A DNA stretch of 64,000 nucleotides from Eustoma russellianum (taxonomy: Eukaryota; Streptophyta; Magnoliopsida; Gentianales; Gentianaceae): the NCBI GenBank assembly GCA_036186865.1, contig AP025049.1, forward strand, positions 32,265,635-32,329,634. The letters are read 5' to 3'. The notes beneath the pieces are model-generated. The model was not told where the DNA came from. It ran no database searches and worked only from the letters and a program-made list of their open reading frames with translations. A program made the translations under genes and the position numbers. Shown in pieces: positions 20,990 through 33,118 of the stretch (position 1 is its first letter; every line of letters starts with the position of its first letter).

Positions 20990-22270
20990 GGCATCCTAAA
21001 GAATTAATCATTGGGGATCCAAGTGTTGGGGTTAGAATACGTAGAAACATAGGTCAACATGAAGGGCATAGCTTAGTCTCACACATAGAACCTAATAATG
21101 TTAAGGAAGCCTTAGGTGACATATCATGGATAGATGCCATGCATGAGGAATTGAACCAATTCACAAGGAACAACGTGTGGGACTTAGTACCTAAACCTGA
21201 AGACAAGTCTATAATAGGAACCAAATGGGTCTTTAGGAATAAAATGGATGAACAAGGAAGCATCACATGAAATAAGGCTAGACTATTCGCACAAGGTTAT
21301 AATCAACAAGAAGGTATAGATTACGAAGAAACCTTTGCACCCGTTGCACGACTAGAAGCAATTAGATTGTTACTTGCGATTGCTAGTCTAAGCAACATCA
21401 AACTCTTCCAAATGGATGTCAAGAGTGCATTCTTGAATGGTTACATCCAAGAAGAGGTGTTTGTCAAACAACCCCCTGGATTCGAAGATCTAAAGAATCC
21501 CAACCATGTGTACAAGCTTAAGAAAGCTCTATATGGTTTGAAACAAGCTCCAAGAGCTTGGTATTATAGATTTGCAAACTTTCTTATTGCAAATAATTAT
21601 CAAAGGGGAACCATAGACAACACATTATTCTTAAGAAGAAAAGACAATGCTTTATTAATAGTTCAAATATACGTAGATGATATTATCTTTGGTTCAACTA
21701 ACCCTACCTTAGTAAAAGACTTCGAAGAGTGTATGAAGTCAGAGTTTGAAATGTCAATGGTAGGAGAGTTGAATTACTTCTTAGGACTACAAATTAAACA
21801 AACCCCTCAAGGAATCCACATTAGCCAACATAAGTATGTCAATGATATGATTAAGAAGTTTGGCTTTGAAGAGTTGAAACCAACACCTACACCCATGAGT
21901 GTTAGCACCAAACTAGATAAGGATGAAAATGGAAAACCTTTTGATGACACACTTTATAGGTCCATGATTGGATCACTGTTATACTTAACTGCATCAAGAC
22001 CTGATATCATGTTTAGTGTGTGTATATGTGCTAGGTTTCAATCTTGTCCTAAGGTATCACATTACAATGCAGTGAAAAAGATCTTTAGATATCTTAAACA
22101 CACACCTCACTTAGGACTTTGGTATGATAGAAATGCTAAGTTGGAATTACACGCATATAGTGATGCTGATTATGGTGGTTGCAAATTAGATAGAAAATCC
22201 ACTAGCGGTACATGTCAATTCATAGGAACCACCTTGATCTCTTGGTTTCTAAAAAGCAAGCTAGTGTAGC
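20990..22270 (+). pseudogene. Sirevirus reverse transcriptase
   Basis: RVT_2 domain: ISWIDAMHEELNQFTRNNVWDLVPKP, GTKWVFRNKMDEQG, a TGA near 21268, then YEETFAPVARLEAIRLLLA, QMDVKSAFLNGYI, LKKALYGLKQAPRAWY and the catalytic IYVDDIIFG near 21667. PVSVSTKL-like and YRSMIGSLLYLTASRPDI segments lead into RNase H. One stop in the N-terminal part; otherwise open from 21270 to 22267. Confidence 0.9.
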
Positions 22271-22622
22271 TCTTTCTACCTCTGAAGCCGAGTATATTGC
22301 CTTAGGTTTATGTACTACCCAAATACTTTGGCTTAAACAGCAACTTAGTGATTTTGGCATTAAAATAAATAAGATTCCAATTTTCTGTGATAGCACAGGT
22401 GCAATCAATCTTTCTCGGAATCCAGTGCTTCATTCTAAGGCCAAACACATTGAGGTGCGATACCATTTCCTTCGAGATCATGTTCAAAATGAGGATATAG
22501 TTATAAACCATATAAGAACTGATCACCAAATAGCTAATATCTTTACCAAACCCCTTAATCAAGACACTTTTGAAAACTTACGTGCCAAGTTAGGTATGAT
22601 GAGTTACGATACCATTACGTAG
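22140..22622 (+). pseudogene. Sirevirus RNase H
   Basis: AYSDADYGGCKLDRKSTSG (first Asp), then a frameshift near 22255. QASVALSTSEAEYIAL (Glu) and IFCDSTGAINL (Asp) follow, with KHIEVRYHFLRDHV and HQIANIFTKPL near the end, and TAG after MSYDTIT at 22621. Complete apart from the single shift. Confidence 0.88.
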
Positions 22623-22977
22623 TTCTATCTTTTGCATGATTTGCAAAATAAAGGGGGAGATAGAATAAAAACATGATTTTAGTTGGTAAGTCATGATTTG
22701 GTTGGTTAAAGAATATGCTAAGTTTCAATTGGTATAAGTTGAAGTTGAGCATAGGTTAAGGGGGAGAGTATAATTTGAGGGGGAGCATATGAATACATGA
22801 GAGGTGAGAATTTGAAAACAGTGTGAAAGCAATTGGTAATTGGTTGGAAATTAGTTTCTAAAACAATTGATACAAATTTGGTGAAACAATTGATAGATTT
22901 ATGATAAACAATTGGTTATAAGTTGTGACATTAAAATCATGTTAGGTTATTTTGAAAATCATCCAAAAGGGGAAGAG
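22623..22977 (+). other. Multiple polypurine tracts before the 3' LTR
   Basis: No gene. At least three GGGGGAG tracts occur, AAGGGGGAGATA near 22651, AAGGGGGAGAGTA near 22759 and GAGGGGGAGCATA near 22777, plus the LTR-proximal AAAAGGGGAAGAG at 22965-22977. Repeated tracts here are a known Sirevirus trait. The last one primes plus-strand synthesis. Confidence 0.8.
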
Positions 22978-23081
22978 TGTTGAGAAATATGTTTGGATAA
23001 TTTTCAAAGTCATGATTTTAAGTGGTAAATACATAAAAATATCATACATGATGTTATATGTGGTTAAAAGTTGAAAAATTT

Positions 23082-23340
23082 GACATCGATCTCTCAGGTT
23101 GTTGCACATCGATCGATCTATGTACATAGATCTCTCACATCAATCGATCCATGTAAGACAGTGAAAGTTCAAGACCTTACGGTGAGACATCGATCTCTAA
23201 ACCTGAGACACATCGATCGATCGATGTACATCAAACCCTCACTTCGATCAATCGATGTAGGACAGAGACAAATTCTGAACCTTTCTGTGAGACATCGATC
23301 TCTGAAGCTGAGCCACTTCGTTCGATCGATGTCTAGGGTT
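23082..23340. repeat. 105-bp tandem repeat rich in CATCGATCGATCG
   Basis: About 2.4 units starting at 23082, 23186 and 23291 (GACATCGATCTCT). Each unit holds one or two ATCGATCGAT-type palindromes flanked by ACA..TGT. The array ends just before a TTTTTATAAATATTT stretch at 23339. In the U3 part of the LTR. Confidence 0.85.
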
Positions 23341-24639
23341 TTTATAAATATTTTTCTAAATTGTGATAAATTGGTTGTTTTCATTTGTATATGATTTATA
23401 CATGTTTATTATGTGATTATCATGCGTTTTGGTGATTATAATTGTCTTGTGACTAACGTATCTTGGAAGTTTCTACAACTTACCAAAAAAGGCAAAATTG
23501 GTATTTTGAGTTTTTAGAAACATCATATGGTGGAAATATTTCAAGGGTGTATTCTTATACTATTTATCATGACAAATGTGATATCATGATTATTTCTGAC
23601 CATCCTGGTCATTTCTGGAGTTTTCTCATACCAGGGGTATTTTGGTCATTTCACCCCCAAGGGTATTTTTGGAATTTTCACTCAAGGAATCTCTTGAGCA
23701 TATTATTATCTTCATTCTGGAGTTGAGCTATTATTATTTTGAAGATTATATGGTGATCTAATATCATTTCTCTCATTTGATGATATTAATGACTATAGCT
23801 GGATATGTGACGATTTGAGATGTCACATTCTATTTCTATCTTGAAGACTCTATTTCATATGTTATTGGAGGTTATTCATCATTTTTAAGAGGTTGTCAAG
23901 GTGGTAAAGGTGTGGAAATGATCACGACATACAAGAAGAAATATTGGGAATTTCAGTGTTACACGTTGACATAATCTTGTCAACTATTATCTATTGATTT
24001 CTTCTTAAAAAATCTGAGTTTCTACACATATATATATGCTTAAAAACGTGATTAATCAGGTGGATATGATGGTGTACATATTTTATGAGTTGGTGACAAG
24101 TGGACCAATCAAAAAGGAGCAAGTTGGTAAAATTTGCCAACTTGGAAATATTCAAATGTAGCCAACGGCTACAAGGTGTTTTCATCAGATTTTTTGAAGT
24201 CAAATAAAGACTTCACATGCCCTATTCTTGTGCAAAGAGATGAGGTTATTTTAGTGGTATTATCCTCTCTTATTTTCTTTGATTTACAAAGGATAATTAA
24301 GGCTATTTTTGATGAAAATTTGAATGTAGCCAACAGCTACTTGACTATTTTTGGAGCTGATTTTCATTTGAAATGTTCAAAGCCTCACATGCCTATGTTT
24401 ATGCCACGAAGTTGAGGGGATAGTGGAGTATTATCCCTTGCTATTATCTTCATATTTTCAAGATAATTCAAAATCATTTTTGAGCTTAAATTCGGCCAAC
24501 ATGGTGTTTCCAAGGCGGACCAATTATGTTGTCTTATTTTGCCAAGTGTGCAATGCCAACCAATGATGTAAAGATACTTGGACTTGATGATGAAGATGGT
24601 GACACATGTGCATTCTTATCTCCAAGGCTCACTTCACAC

Positions 24640-24648
24640 TATAAATAG
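24640..24648 (+). promoter_or_regulatory. TATA box of the Sirevirus LTR
   Basis: TATAAATAG followed by GAGGCAATGG, about 1.66 kb into the LTR. Likely core promoter of the element. Confidence 0.6.
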
Positions 24649-25721
24649 GAGGCAATGGTGAAGAAGATGAAACACACTTGAAGCTCACTTGAAAGCATTT
24701 GTTGAATTGTCTAGCTATCATCTTCTCCTTGTTGTTCTTATTCCAATCTTTGTAGTAAAGGTGTTCTTGTTGTATTTGTTGAGCTATAAGCCTCTTGAGC
24801 TTCATTTGTAATATTGATTAGCCATTTCTATAAGGCTACATCAATAGGTGGTAGAGGTGTTGCTTAGAAGGTGTTTATCCAAGTCTTGAATAGGGTTGGT
24901 GTATAACCCAAGGATCAAGCTTGGTTCTTGTTGTAAGGTGATTCATTTCATAGTGAAATCCAAGGAAAGGTGTTCTTTGGGACTGAAGTAGGTCACATTC
25001 ACCGAACCATGATAAATTCTCGGTGTTCTTGTCTTGTTTCTTCATTTCTGCATTCTGCCCGTTTTTACTACAGTTTTCACACAACTTCTCACGTTTTGAA
25101 AAAATAGCTAAACACTTTCAAAATTCGTGATTTTTTGTGGAGTTATACTTTAGACTGTTAGAATTCATTTGCAACAATAATCATTGATTTGAGCAAGGGA
25201 ACGTTAGTCTTTCAGTCTTTGCAAGATAACTGCTCTAATCTGGCTGCAATCTGACCAGTTTTAAGAAAACTTAAATTCTGTATTTTTCAAGAATTGTTTA
25301 AGGTCAGGGCCTTTTAGAAACATCATCTACACATCCTAAGGATTGTTTTGATATAAAGATCAACAATTTTGGTTGAGTATTCGAAGAGAAACACGTTTGT
25401 CAAAATCAGCAACATTCTGTCCAATTCTGTCCAGATTGACCATCTGAATCTTTTTATTTGTTTGAAGGGTCAAACAATCTTATTTTTGTCTGATTGTTTG
25501 ACAAAGTCTTGTTAGCACATTGAAGTTAAATTCTGAAAAGTTTCATAATTTGTGGAGTTGTGTACACTTATTTTTGAATTTTTCAAAAACAGTTTCTGAA
25601 TCTGAGGTGGTCTCAGATTCTGTTTTCAAAGGGGATTTTTACAAAGGGTAGTAGTGTAATTCCCGCTAACCACTATTCACCCCCCCTCTAGTGGTGTTTA
25701 TTGCAGGTTCACGGTCCAACA

Positions 25722-26163
25722 ATGCAATCACCTGAGCTCTGATACCATACAGAAAAAATGACACAAATATCACACAATTAGCACTTGAAATGAGAAGAAA
25801 AACGGTTATTATTCAAGGCAGCTCCAAGTTATGCATATATACACATCTGTTGCAATGGCTAGAAAGGCCTTGACAAAGACAGCCCAATGGCTAGATTAGC
25901 CGGGTAAAATCTAATAGATAAACTGAATTTAATCATCAAGATGATGATTTATCTAAAGTCTGATGATTAACCAATAATTATGTACAATCAAATGATGATT
26001 CTGAACCAAATTCAAGGATAATTAAGTTCAAGAATAGGTGTTCGGCGCTTATAATGAATTGTTTGACGAAATGCCTCAGATAAAATTTTTGATGTTGATC
26101 GCACTGGACTCCTTCCTGTGTTTTTGGTCTGGTCCTTCACCTGATGTACTATGTATTCCAACA
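25722..26163 (-). mobile_element. Reverse copia 5' LTR with primer-binding site
   Basis: Read on the reverse strand, an LTR starts TGTTGGAATACA (26163) and ends near 25748. The primer-binding site TGGTATCAGAGC (25736-25747), complementary to initiator tRNA-Met, follows, then only ~14 bp of internal sequence before the Sirevirus LTR end at 25721. LTR length is about 416 bp. An AT-rich GCATATATACACAT at 25833 could be its TATA region. The rest of the element is gone. Confidence 0.7.
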
Positions 26164-27110
26164 TTTATGAAGCTACCTACAAAGGGTATGACAAAGCCAT
26201 AGAATGCGTGGCTGAAAATGGGTTCTTTCAAGCTGGTTGGACAAATCAAGGGCAAGGCTCCAGAGCCAACATATGCTGCTAAAGACCTTGTTTACGACTA
26301 TTGAGGAAGATAAGAATCTCAAGAGTACTCCTCTCATCCGAGGGATGATTTCATGGCAGTACTGAAGCAAATGTAAAAAACCGCATGCTGAACCTTTTCC
26401 CCTAGTGAAAATGCTCTTGGTTGTGAAGTCACATTACTCAAAGCATTGCCACAGGCACCGTTGCTTCACTATGCTCTAGGTGATTTCGAGGGCGAGTAAA
26501 TCTCAGATCTCCTCCGAATACGCACAGTCAGTCCAAGAAGGCCCTTTTTAGGAAGATATTACAAAGCATGTAGCCTCAGATAATTTTAAGGTGCCTAAGA
26601 TAGACACCTACGATGGCACATCTGGACCTGCAGATCATCTTATCCAGTTTTAGAGTGCGATGAGCTTGAAGAATTTTTCAAACCCGGTAAGGTGCAAAAC
26701 ATTCCTTGTATATTTGAGTGGAACAGGCAAGAGATAGTTTCAACAGTTTCATCTCAATTCATATATTCTTTCCTGAAACTGGCCCAGAGGTTCAAGGCAC
26801 AATTCAGTTCTTGCAAGCCTTTGATCAAACGTTATTCACAATTGATGACTCTGAAGCATAATTAAGACGAGTTTGTTTTAGCATATATGCAGTGCATCAC
26901 AGATAGTCCTTACAAGTCGGGGATTGCAATGATGGAATTATGGTTGCTGCGTCCACATAGGCTAAGGCCTGGTCACCTTTGCTCCCAATTGGTCGAGGAG
27001 AAACCAAAGTCTCTGAGGACCTGTTTGGAGAAAGCTCATCACATCACTCAAGGTGAAGGGATGAACTGGTTAAATAGAGAGGCTGGTCAGCCTATCAGAA
27101 GCTAAGCCAA
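26164..27110 (+). pseudogene. Tat-type Ty3/gypsy gag, decayed
   Basis: No long frame, but the text is recognisable across frames: PKIDTYDGTSGPADHL near 26596, FKAQFSSCKPLIKRYSQL near 26790, then AYMQCITDSPYKSGIAM, GHLCSQLVEEKPKSLRTCL and EKAHHITQGEGMNWLNRE (26881-27090). These fit the gag domain of Tat/Athila-lineage elements. Many stops. 26164-26500 is probably the N-terminal gag part but is not clear. Confidence 0.65.
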
Positions 27111-27880
27111 GGCGAATGCCAAAAAGGAAACCTGTGGAGGTCCCGTGGATAAACAAACTATGTTTAACCTCTTAGGGTACTGAGGCAAGGAAGGTTTGCC
27201 CTTACTTGCCTTGAAAGAAAGGATCCTTGTAGTCATGGAGAAGGATAAAGGGAAACAGACCCGGCATAATTGCAGGTGCCGAGGTCAAAGAGGTATCCCA
27301 AGTTGTACTACGAATATTATAAAGCTATTGGTCATGACAAATATAAATGCAGGCAGCTATCACACGCAATCGAGCGCCTGATTGAATAAGGTTATCTACA
27401 TCAGTTTATAGCCTAAGGTCGCGATTTGCACAATCAGCTGGATTTTCACGTACCTCCTCTAGAAGCAAAGCTCCCTGAAGACAAGCGACACCGGCACAAA
27501 AAAGATGATGATAAGGATGATGAAAAGCATGATGTTGCAGGTCAATTACATTGCAGTTATATTGACAGTTAGCCAAAGACCTGGTTACATTGTTACCTTT
27601 GGAAAACGCCTAAATGTCATAATATATGGGTGGATTTTGTCACTCTGAAAGAAAGTTCAGAGTACAACGTAATCCTGAGACCTGCCTAATTGAATTTCGA
27701 GGCAACTATCTCGTCATTACATGTTACCCTAAAGTTTCTATCCCAAGCTAGTGTGTTGATTATATGCGAAAATCTGTACATATCCCAAGGTTGCTATGCT
27801 ACAGTGATTAAAGGAAAATTACGTACCCAATATATCAGCCTTGACGATATTGTCCTTTCAGCTCAGGAGAACTAGATTCA
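27111..27880 (+). pseudogene. Tat-type spacer and protease remnant
   Basis: AIERLIE and YLHQFI near 27370-27400, then a charged linker. VDFVTLKESSEYNVILRPA and LNFEATISSLHVTLKFL (27630-27740) and GCYATVIKGKLR (27810) match the C-terminal half of the Tat-lineage protease. The catalytic DTGSS block is not recognisable. Multiple stops. Confidence 0.6.
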
Positions 27881-28159
27881 ATCAATGCAGTCCAAGATTT
27901 CATTCTAGATTCCAAAAGGCGAGAGAACATGATCAAGATTAGGACTTAGATGTCTACCGAGTTGCTGGCCAACTCTAGAATTTATTAAGAGAATTTATGA
28001 TTATATTTGCCTAGACTGTTGAGACATTCTAGCCATTTCAATAACTCTTGTCCAGCATAAGTTAACGTGTATCTCAGCATTAGATTCGTCAAGCATAGAA
28101 AAGAAACTTCACTCATGATAGGATCAGTTAATCTGAATGGATCGGCAGTATTCACCGTG

Positions 28160-28700
28160 AAGTTCATAATAGAAGTCCTCCATCCAATTTATTTTGTCAA
28201 TCTCATGGTGGTACCAAAACCTGATAAATTTTGAAGGTGCGAATTGATTTGCACAATGCTTGACTAGAACACTGCTATCCTTTGCCAAGGCTTAATAGGT
28301 TGGTGGATTCAACAATTTGGCATGAGATCTTTGACTTGTTGACGCTTTCAAAGGTTATCATCAAATAGACATAGCTAAGGAAGACCAAGAAAAAATCTCT
28401 TTTATTTCTAAAGAAGGCACATACCGCTACGTTAGCATACCCTTCTGCCTAAAGAACATAGGAGACTTATCAGAGGTTGATTAGTTTTTTATTCAAGGAC
28501 CAGTTGGCCACATCATGTAGATCTATGTTGATGATATGCTTGTCAAGAGCAAGACCCTTGATGTGTATATTCAAAATATAAGAAAGGTGTTTACCATCCT
28601 TAGACTTCAAGATAACATTGAACCCTAAGAAGTATGCATTTAGGGTCCGAAACAGAAAATTCTTCGAACACATGGTTCTTAAGGAGGGGTCTAGGCTAAC
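28160..28700 (+). pseudogene. Tat-type reverse transcriptase remnant
   Basis: Across frames: EVLHPIYFVNLMVVPKPDK (28170), HCYPLPRLNRLVDST (28272), YRYVSIPFCL-like, a YVDDMLVKSKT block near 28520-28558 and LNPKKYAFRVRNRKFFEHMV (28620-28676). This is the RT palm of the Tat lineage. It ends near 28730. 27880-28160 between protease and RT shows no clear motif. Confidence 0.65.
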
Positions 28701-28730
28701 CCTAGCAATAGCCTCCTGGTGACCCGTAAT

Positions 28731-29639
28731 TATTGGAGCTGCCTTGTTTCATTTGGCAAACTTTCGAGGAAAAGAAAGTTCAAACAAATCAAAAAAGGGG
28801 AGGGAAAACGGAGCAGACCTGGTTCTAGAAATCTCTGCTTATCAGCAGCTCCTGCAGCAACTTGGATCACGACACCACAAAGGTGGTGCGCCTTGGCCTT
28901 TCTATCTCAGTATTGTGCTCCTAGGCCTCTCCGCAGCCAGCACCCCTATTTTGGCTTTCAATGTTTGGATAGCAGGTTGCTTACCCTTCCTCTTGGCTAG
29001 CTTCTTGGTCGTAGCCTCAGCAAGTCCGTTCGATGAAGACATAGCTACGTAAACAGAAATAAAATGTGTTAGCTACAAAATGCACAAGAAGCGAAGCTTA
29101 AGCTCTTCTACTAAGACACCTACTCTGTATGACTTTAAGATCTTCTTTGCTTGGCCTTTGAAATGGAAACAAGCCACCAAGAGGTTCATGTCAGCCTTCA
29201 CAAGAACTGAGACATCTTGCAAGTTCCTTATTATGGGTAGTTCCTATAAAGGATCGGACTAATGACGTATATAATACTTGAATTCTTGATGTAGATGGAG
29301 GATAAAAAAAGGAAGCAAGTGGAGTAGGAACTAGCGAGGAGGTATGTAACTCGCTTCTTTCCTTTCGTTGGAAAAGCCCTGTTATTGGAGAATATCGAGT
29401 GGCTTTTAGTCTGACTGTACTGACTCGGACACCCATTACGACATGGCTTTCCTATAACCAGTCAACATTTGTGTCCAAACCTTGAAACCTCTCCGCCTCC
29501 TTGCAAAACTTTTGTCTTGGCTTAAGGTTGTTGTCCTTGCCAGCCTTACAGATGCTGGTGTCTATCGCACCAGTATTTTAATGTAAAAGAACCGACAATT
29601 TCAATTTTTCATAAAGGTGATGAGGTCCAAGGAGCCAAA
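28731..29639. other. Unassigned block, no supported gene
   Basis: More GC-rich than its surroundings. A 102-codon open frame at 28744-29052 starts with TTG, has no methionine, and encodes two hydrophobic stretches (PFYLSIVLLGLSAASTPIL and CLPFLLASFLVVASA). I do not take it as a gene. No transposon motif was recognised. Origin unknown; an insertion of organellar DNA is one untested possibility. Confidence 0.35.
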
Positions 29640-31008
29640 TTACGTGAAGAGGATGTGCGGTGGGATAGAGAGGAAATAAGCATGTCCAAGGATTTATGTA
29701 ATATTTTTCAAAGCCCAATTATGAGAAGAAAAAGGCTGCACTTGCTAGACTTCAACATTCATGGCGTATGCATACGGTTTCAAGTGATATGGCTTGCATG
29801 GCCTTGATTATGCCATATGGCTTGTATATTTGTTATTTAGACGATTTTGGATGCTAAAAGGTTGATTATTTTGTGCTGAAAGATTGATTTGTTGTGTACA
29901 AGTCTTGGAAGGTCGTGTAGGAATGATTCTTTACAAATTAACCTGCCAACAATAGCAATTATTCAATCACAAACACAACCAAATCAATTAAGAGCTTCAC
30001 ATGACAAATTCAATTTAAACACAGTGGCAATTCGGGAAAAGTAGCTAGCTTTTTAGTGTAGGCTAAATGAAAACAACTAGACGCAAGCCCTAAGTTTTCA
30101 AACAGGAAGATTCACAAATAAGGCATGCAAATTCCATTCAATACCATTTAACAATATGCAAAAGGTGATAGCTTTCCATGCAACGCAGCTAGGGTTTATA
30201 CGTGTGCAACTTTACAGACTATCTTCTTGCTGTGTGCGTATGTCCGACGTTAAGATCAAAAAATAACTCACAAATTTACACAAATTACGTTCTAATCAAG
30301 GAAGCAATCCAATTCAAGATGATCAAGATGATGGAAACAAAAAGAATGTGGACTATTTATAACCAGATGTATGTTTTTGGTGCAGACAGATTTTTTTGTG
30401 CTGGTTTTTGTGTATGGTTTGTGATGATGCATGGACAGGATAGAAGATAAGAATTAGAAAGAGGAAACTTGTAGCTTTGATACCAAATTCATGAGAGTCT
30501 TACACCATGTTTAAATTGGATTCTTGTTGCTTGAAGCTCTTAGTTGATTTGGTTGTGTTTTTGATTGAATAATTGCAATGCTTGGTGGGTTAATTTGCGT
30601 TTAAGTGTTCCTATACAAACTTCCAAGACTTATACAGAATATAACCAATCTTTTAGAACAAAATAACCAACCTTTTCGTCATCCAAAATTATCCAAACCC
30701 TATTTTCTTCAAAAAGAAAAGTTATTTCCAAACGATTCCTACCTACCAAATCAAATTTTACACAAGTTTGTACACAACAGAATGTTATAAAATCATCTAG
30801 AAAGACTCCAAATATATAATAACAAAATATACAAGTCATATGAATCAAGGCCACACAAGACCATATCACTTGAAACTGCACGCTTACGCCTTGAACGTTA
30901 AAGTCCAACAAGTCCAACCTTTTTCTACTTATAATTGGCCTTTGAAAAGCATTAAATGAATGCTTGGACATGCTTCCTCCCTTTCCATTCTGCTGCACAT
31001 CCTCTTCA
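29640..31008. repeat. Large imperfect inverted repeat
   Basis: The left arm (about 29640-30015) is the approximate reverse complement of the right arm (about 30505-31008). Matches include GTGAAGAGGATGTGC, AGCATGTCCAAG, GTTTCAAGTGATATGG, ATTATTCAATCA and CACAACCAAATCAA. The right arm has extra sequence. The ~490-bp centre holds GCTTTGATACCAAATTC at 30474, which resembles a reversed primer-binding site. The arms once coded similar text (SMSK..RKRL..LLDFN) but hold no intact ORF. Confidence 0.75.
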
Positions 31009-33118
31009 CAGAGAGGGAATGTTATGTCCTGAAATTTTATTACGCCGAAACATGTTATAGTATCATACTTAGTAACATTGAATTGTAATCGAGGATAGAT
31101 TACTTGATATATTGGTATACGACTAAATTAGATAGTGAACCATTATAATGGCATGATAAAATTAAAGTAAGCCTAATAAGTAACAACTTAAGTCATTAGA
31201 ATAAATTAAATCAAAAGAAAAAGACATGACACATGAATTTTATACTACTTAAATAAGAGGAAAATAAATTAGGACATGTAAAGATACTTTGGAAGAAAAA
31301 AATGGAAAGACATGAAAATCGGCCATGTGGCATAAGTAGGATAATATGGAAGAAAGTCTTCCAAGAATTCATGTAAGAAATCTCACTTTTTTCACCTTCT
31401 TCCAACCACTCCACTCACTCCTTTCCCTCCCTCTCGTTTTGGCCGGTCACATTGCTTAGCAAAGGGGGTTTCCCTCTTTATTCATCATTCCAACACTTCA
31501 CCATTTTCATCTTCAATCTAAACTCTTCATCCTCCTTTCAACAAATAGAAAACAAACTCTTCGAGCCTCCTTTTCCTGCATTCAGCCGAGAGCTTCAAGG
31601 AGGAAAGAAGAAGAGGAAAATTTCCTCTCATCACCACACATCATTCTTGCAATACAAGACTAATCATTCCTAATCCTTTTAGACATTGAAATAGTGAGTT
31701 AGGAGGCTAGGGAGCAAGAAGAACTAAGGTAAGATTTTATTCAAAGATAAATTTCAATACTTCAATCTAACATGTTCCAAACTTGTTCACCAATTCTCTC
31801 TTTTGTTGGACAAAACTGTGGGTATGCTGGAGAAAGGAGAAGGAAGAACCTTCAAGCTAAGACCAAGAAGAGAGCTTGTAGGTCAGTCATAAAGAGGAAT
31901 CTTCAAGTATAAACTTGAAGCAAGTGAAGTAGGCAAGTATATCTCATAGATTCTTCATGCCATTTCCAAAACTACTAAGTAATTTCCCTAAGAAAAATGG
32001 ATCAATCATGAGTATGTTCAAGGCTAAGTTTCTATCGAAAAACAAATGATGAGACTTACAAGTATGTTTGACTATGTTAAGAACTAAGTATAAGAACATT
32101 TAAGTTATGTTAATATGAAAATATATGATTACACCAAAAACAAGCAAGAATGACTTAGTGGATGTTTTAGGGTTTTTATATAAAAATGAATATGACTAAG
32201 AGCAGATATAGGTATGTTGGTTAGAAGAAGGAAGATCATACAGAAGAAAAATAATGAAACCTTGCATGTAAGATGAAGTAGGAAATGGGTGTAAACTTTT
32301 GGCCATAGGGGGTATTTTGGACAAGGTTAATTTATGAAGAAGTAGGAAGATAATACATGTATTTAGTTAAGATTTAATATCAAGCTTCTTCTGCTTCTTA
32401 TATGATGGGTTTGTGGACTCCCCACATCCCTAGGACACTCTCGGCCATGACCCCCCAAGACCCATGATTGAACAAAATTAGTTTTTGTAATATTTATGTT
32501 TATTAGGTGTGACTTGTAGTGGTTAGAACACTTTTAGGAGATTAAAAAATTTGGTTAAAATAAAAGTAGTAAATATCTTTATTTCCAACACTTTGTAATT
32601 TTGGAGAATTTAGTATCATTAGTAGAGGAATGATGTAATTTTTGGCCATGGACAATATTATGAACTTAAGAAAAGTAAATAATGAGGTATATGGGTAAAA
32701 GTATGGAGGGGTATGTAAATATATATATATTCGGCCATAATGGCTATTTTAAGGGTAATTTAGGTATTTCATAAAATGGGCCTTGAATATGTGTGTGTAA
32801 GAATATGTTTTGGAAGAAATGTTTGTCTTTTAGGCTTTGCAAATTTAGGGTGTTAGGGATCACATAAGTATGGTTGTGTAATAAAAATATGGATACAGAT
32901 TGTTAAATATTGACTACATGGAAAAAGGGGTAATTTTTGGAATGGTGTAAATATATAAAAAGGTGATTATGAAACTTAGTTATAATTCGGATATTCATGG
33001 ATTAGAATATATATGAATAGGTACCTCATGGAATTTTGTATGGATTGGAATATATTTATGTGGTATCACCGAATGGAATATTGATGGAGTAAAAATATAC
33101 GTATATGCCAAGGTATGT
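31009..33118 (+). mobile_element. Putative gypsy LTR, 5' part
   Basis: A purine-rich AGAGAGGGAA at 31010-31019 is followed by TGTTATGTCCTGAAATTT at 31020, which looks like a polypurine tract and LTR start. The 2.1 kb after it are AT-rich and non-coding, with GGCCA blocks and T-rich tracts comparable in style to the Tekay LTR at 57957-61924, though I could not align them convincingly. It is cut at 33118 by the A-tail of LINE-B. Confidence 0.4.

Larger units (their letters stand above)
18180..25721 (+). mobile_element. Sirevirus-like Ty1/copia element, 5' truncated
   Basis: Gag C-terminus, protease, integrase, RT and RNase H in copia order, then several polypurine tracts and a 2744-bp 3' LTR. 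The 5' LTR, primer-binding site and gag N-terminus are missing and LINE-A abuts the left edge. The coiled-coil gag, repeated polypurine tracts and long LTR are hallmarks of the Sirevirus lineage. The LTR differs from the one at 46465-53650, so this is a different family. Confidence 0.87.
22978..25721 (+). mobile_element. 3' LTR of the Sirevirus (2.7 kb)
   Basis: Starts TGTTGAG right after a polypurine tract and ends GGTCCAACA, so the ends are inverted (TGTTG..CAACA). It contains a 105-bp tandem repeat (23082-23340), a TATAAATAG box at 24640, a T-rich promoter-proximal region and a CACCCCCCCTCTAGTGGTG block near the end, shared in form with the LTR end at 3740-3778. Non-coding. Confidence 0.85.

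Noticed and set aside
28744..29052. 102-codon frame with two hydrophobic stretches
   Set aside because: No ATG and no methionine, no homology recognised, neighbouring frames equally open; not supported as a gene.
30474..30484. GCTTTGATACCA as a reversed primer-binding site
   Set aside because: It differs from the consensus and no LTR end is recognisable beside it; kept only as a remark.
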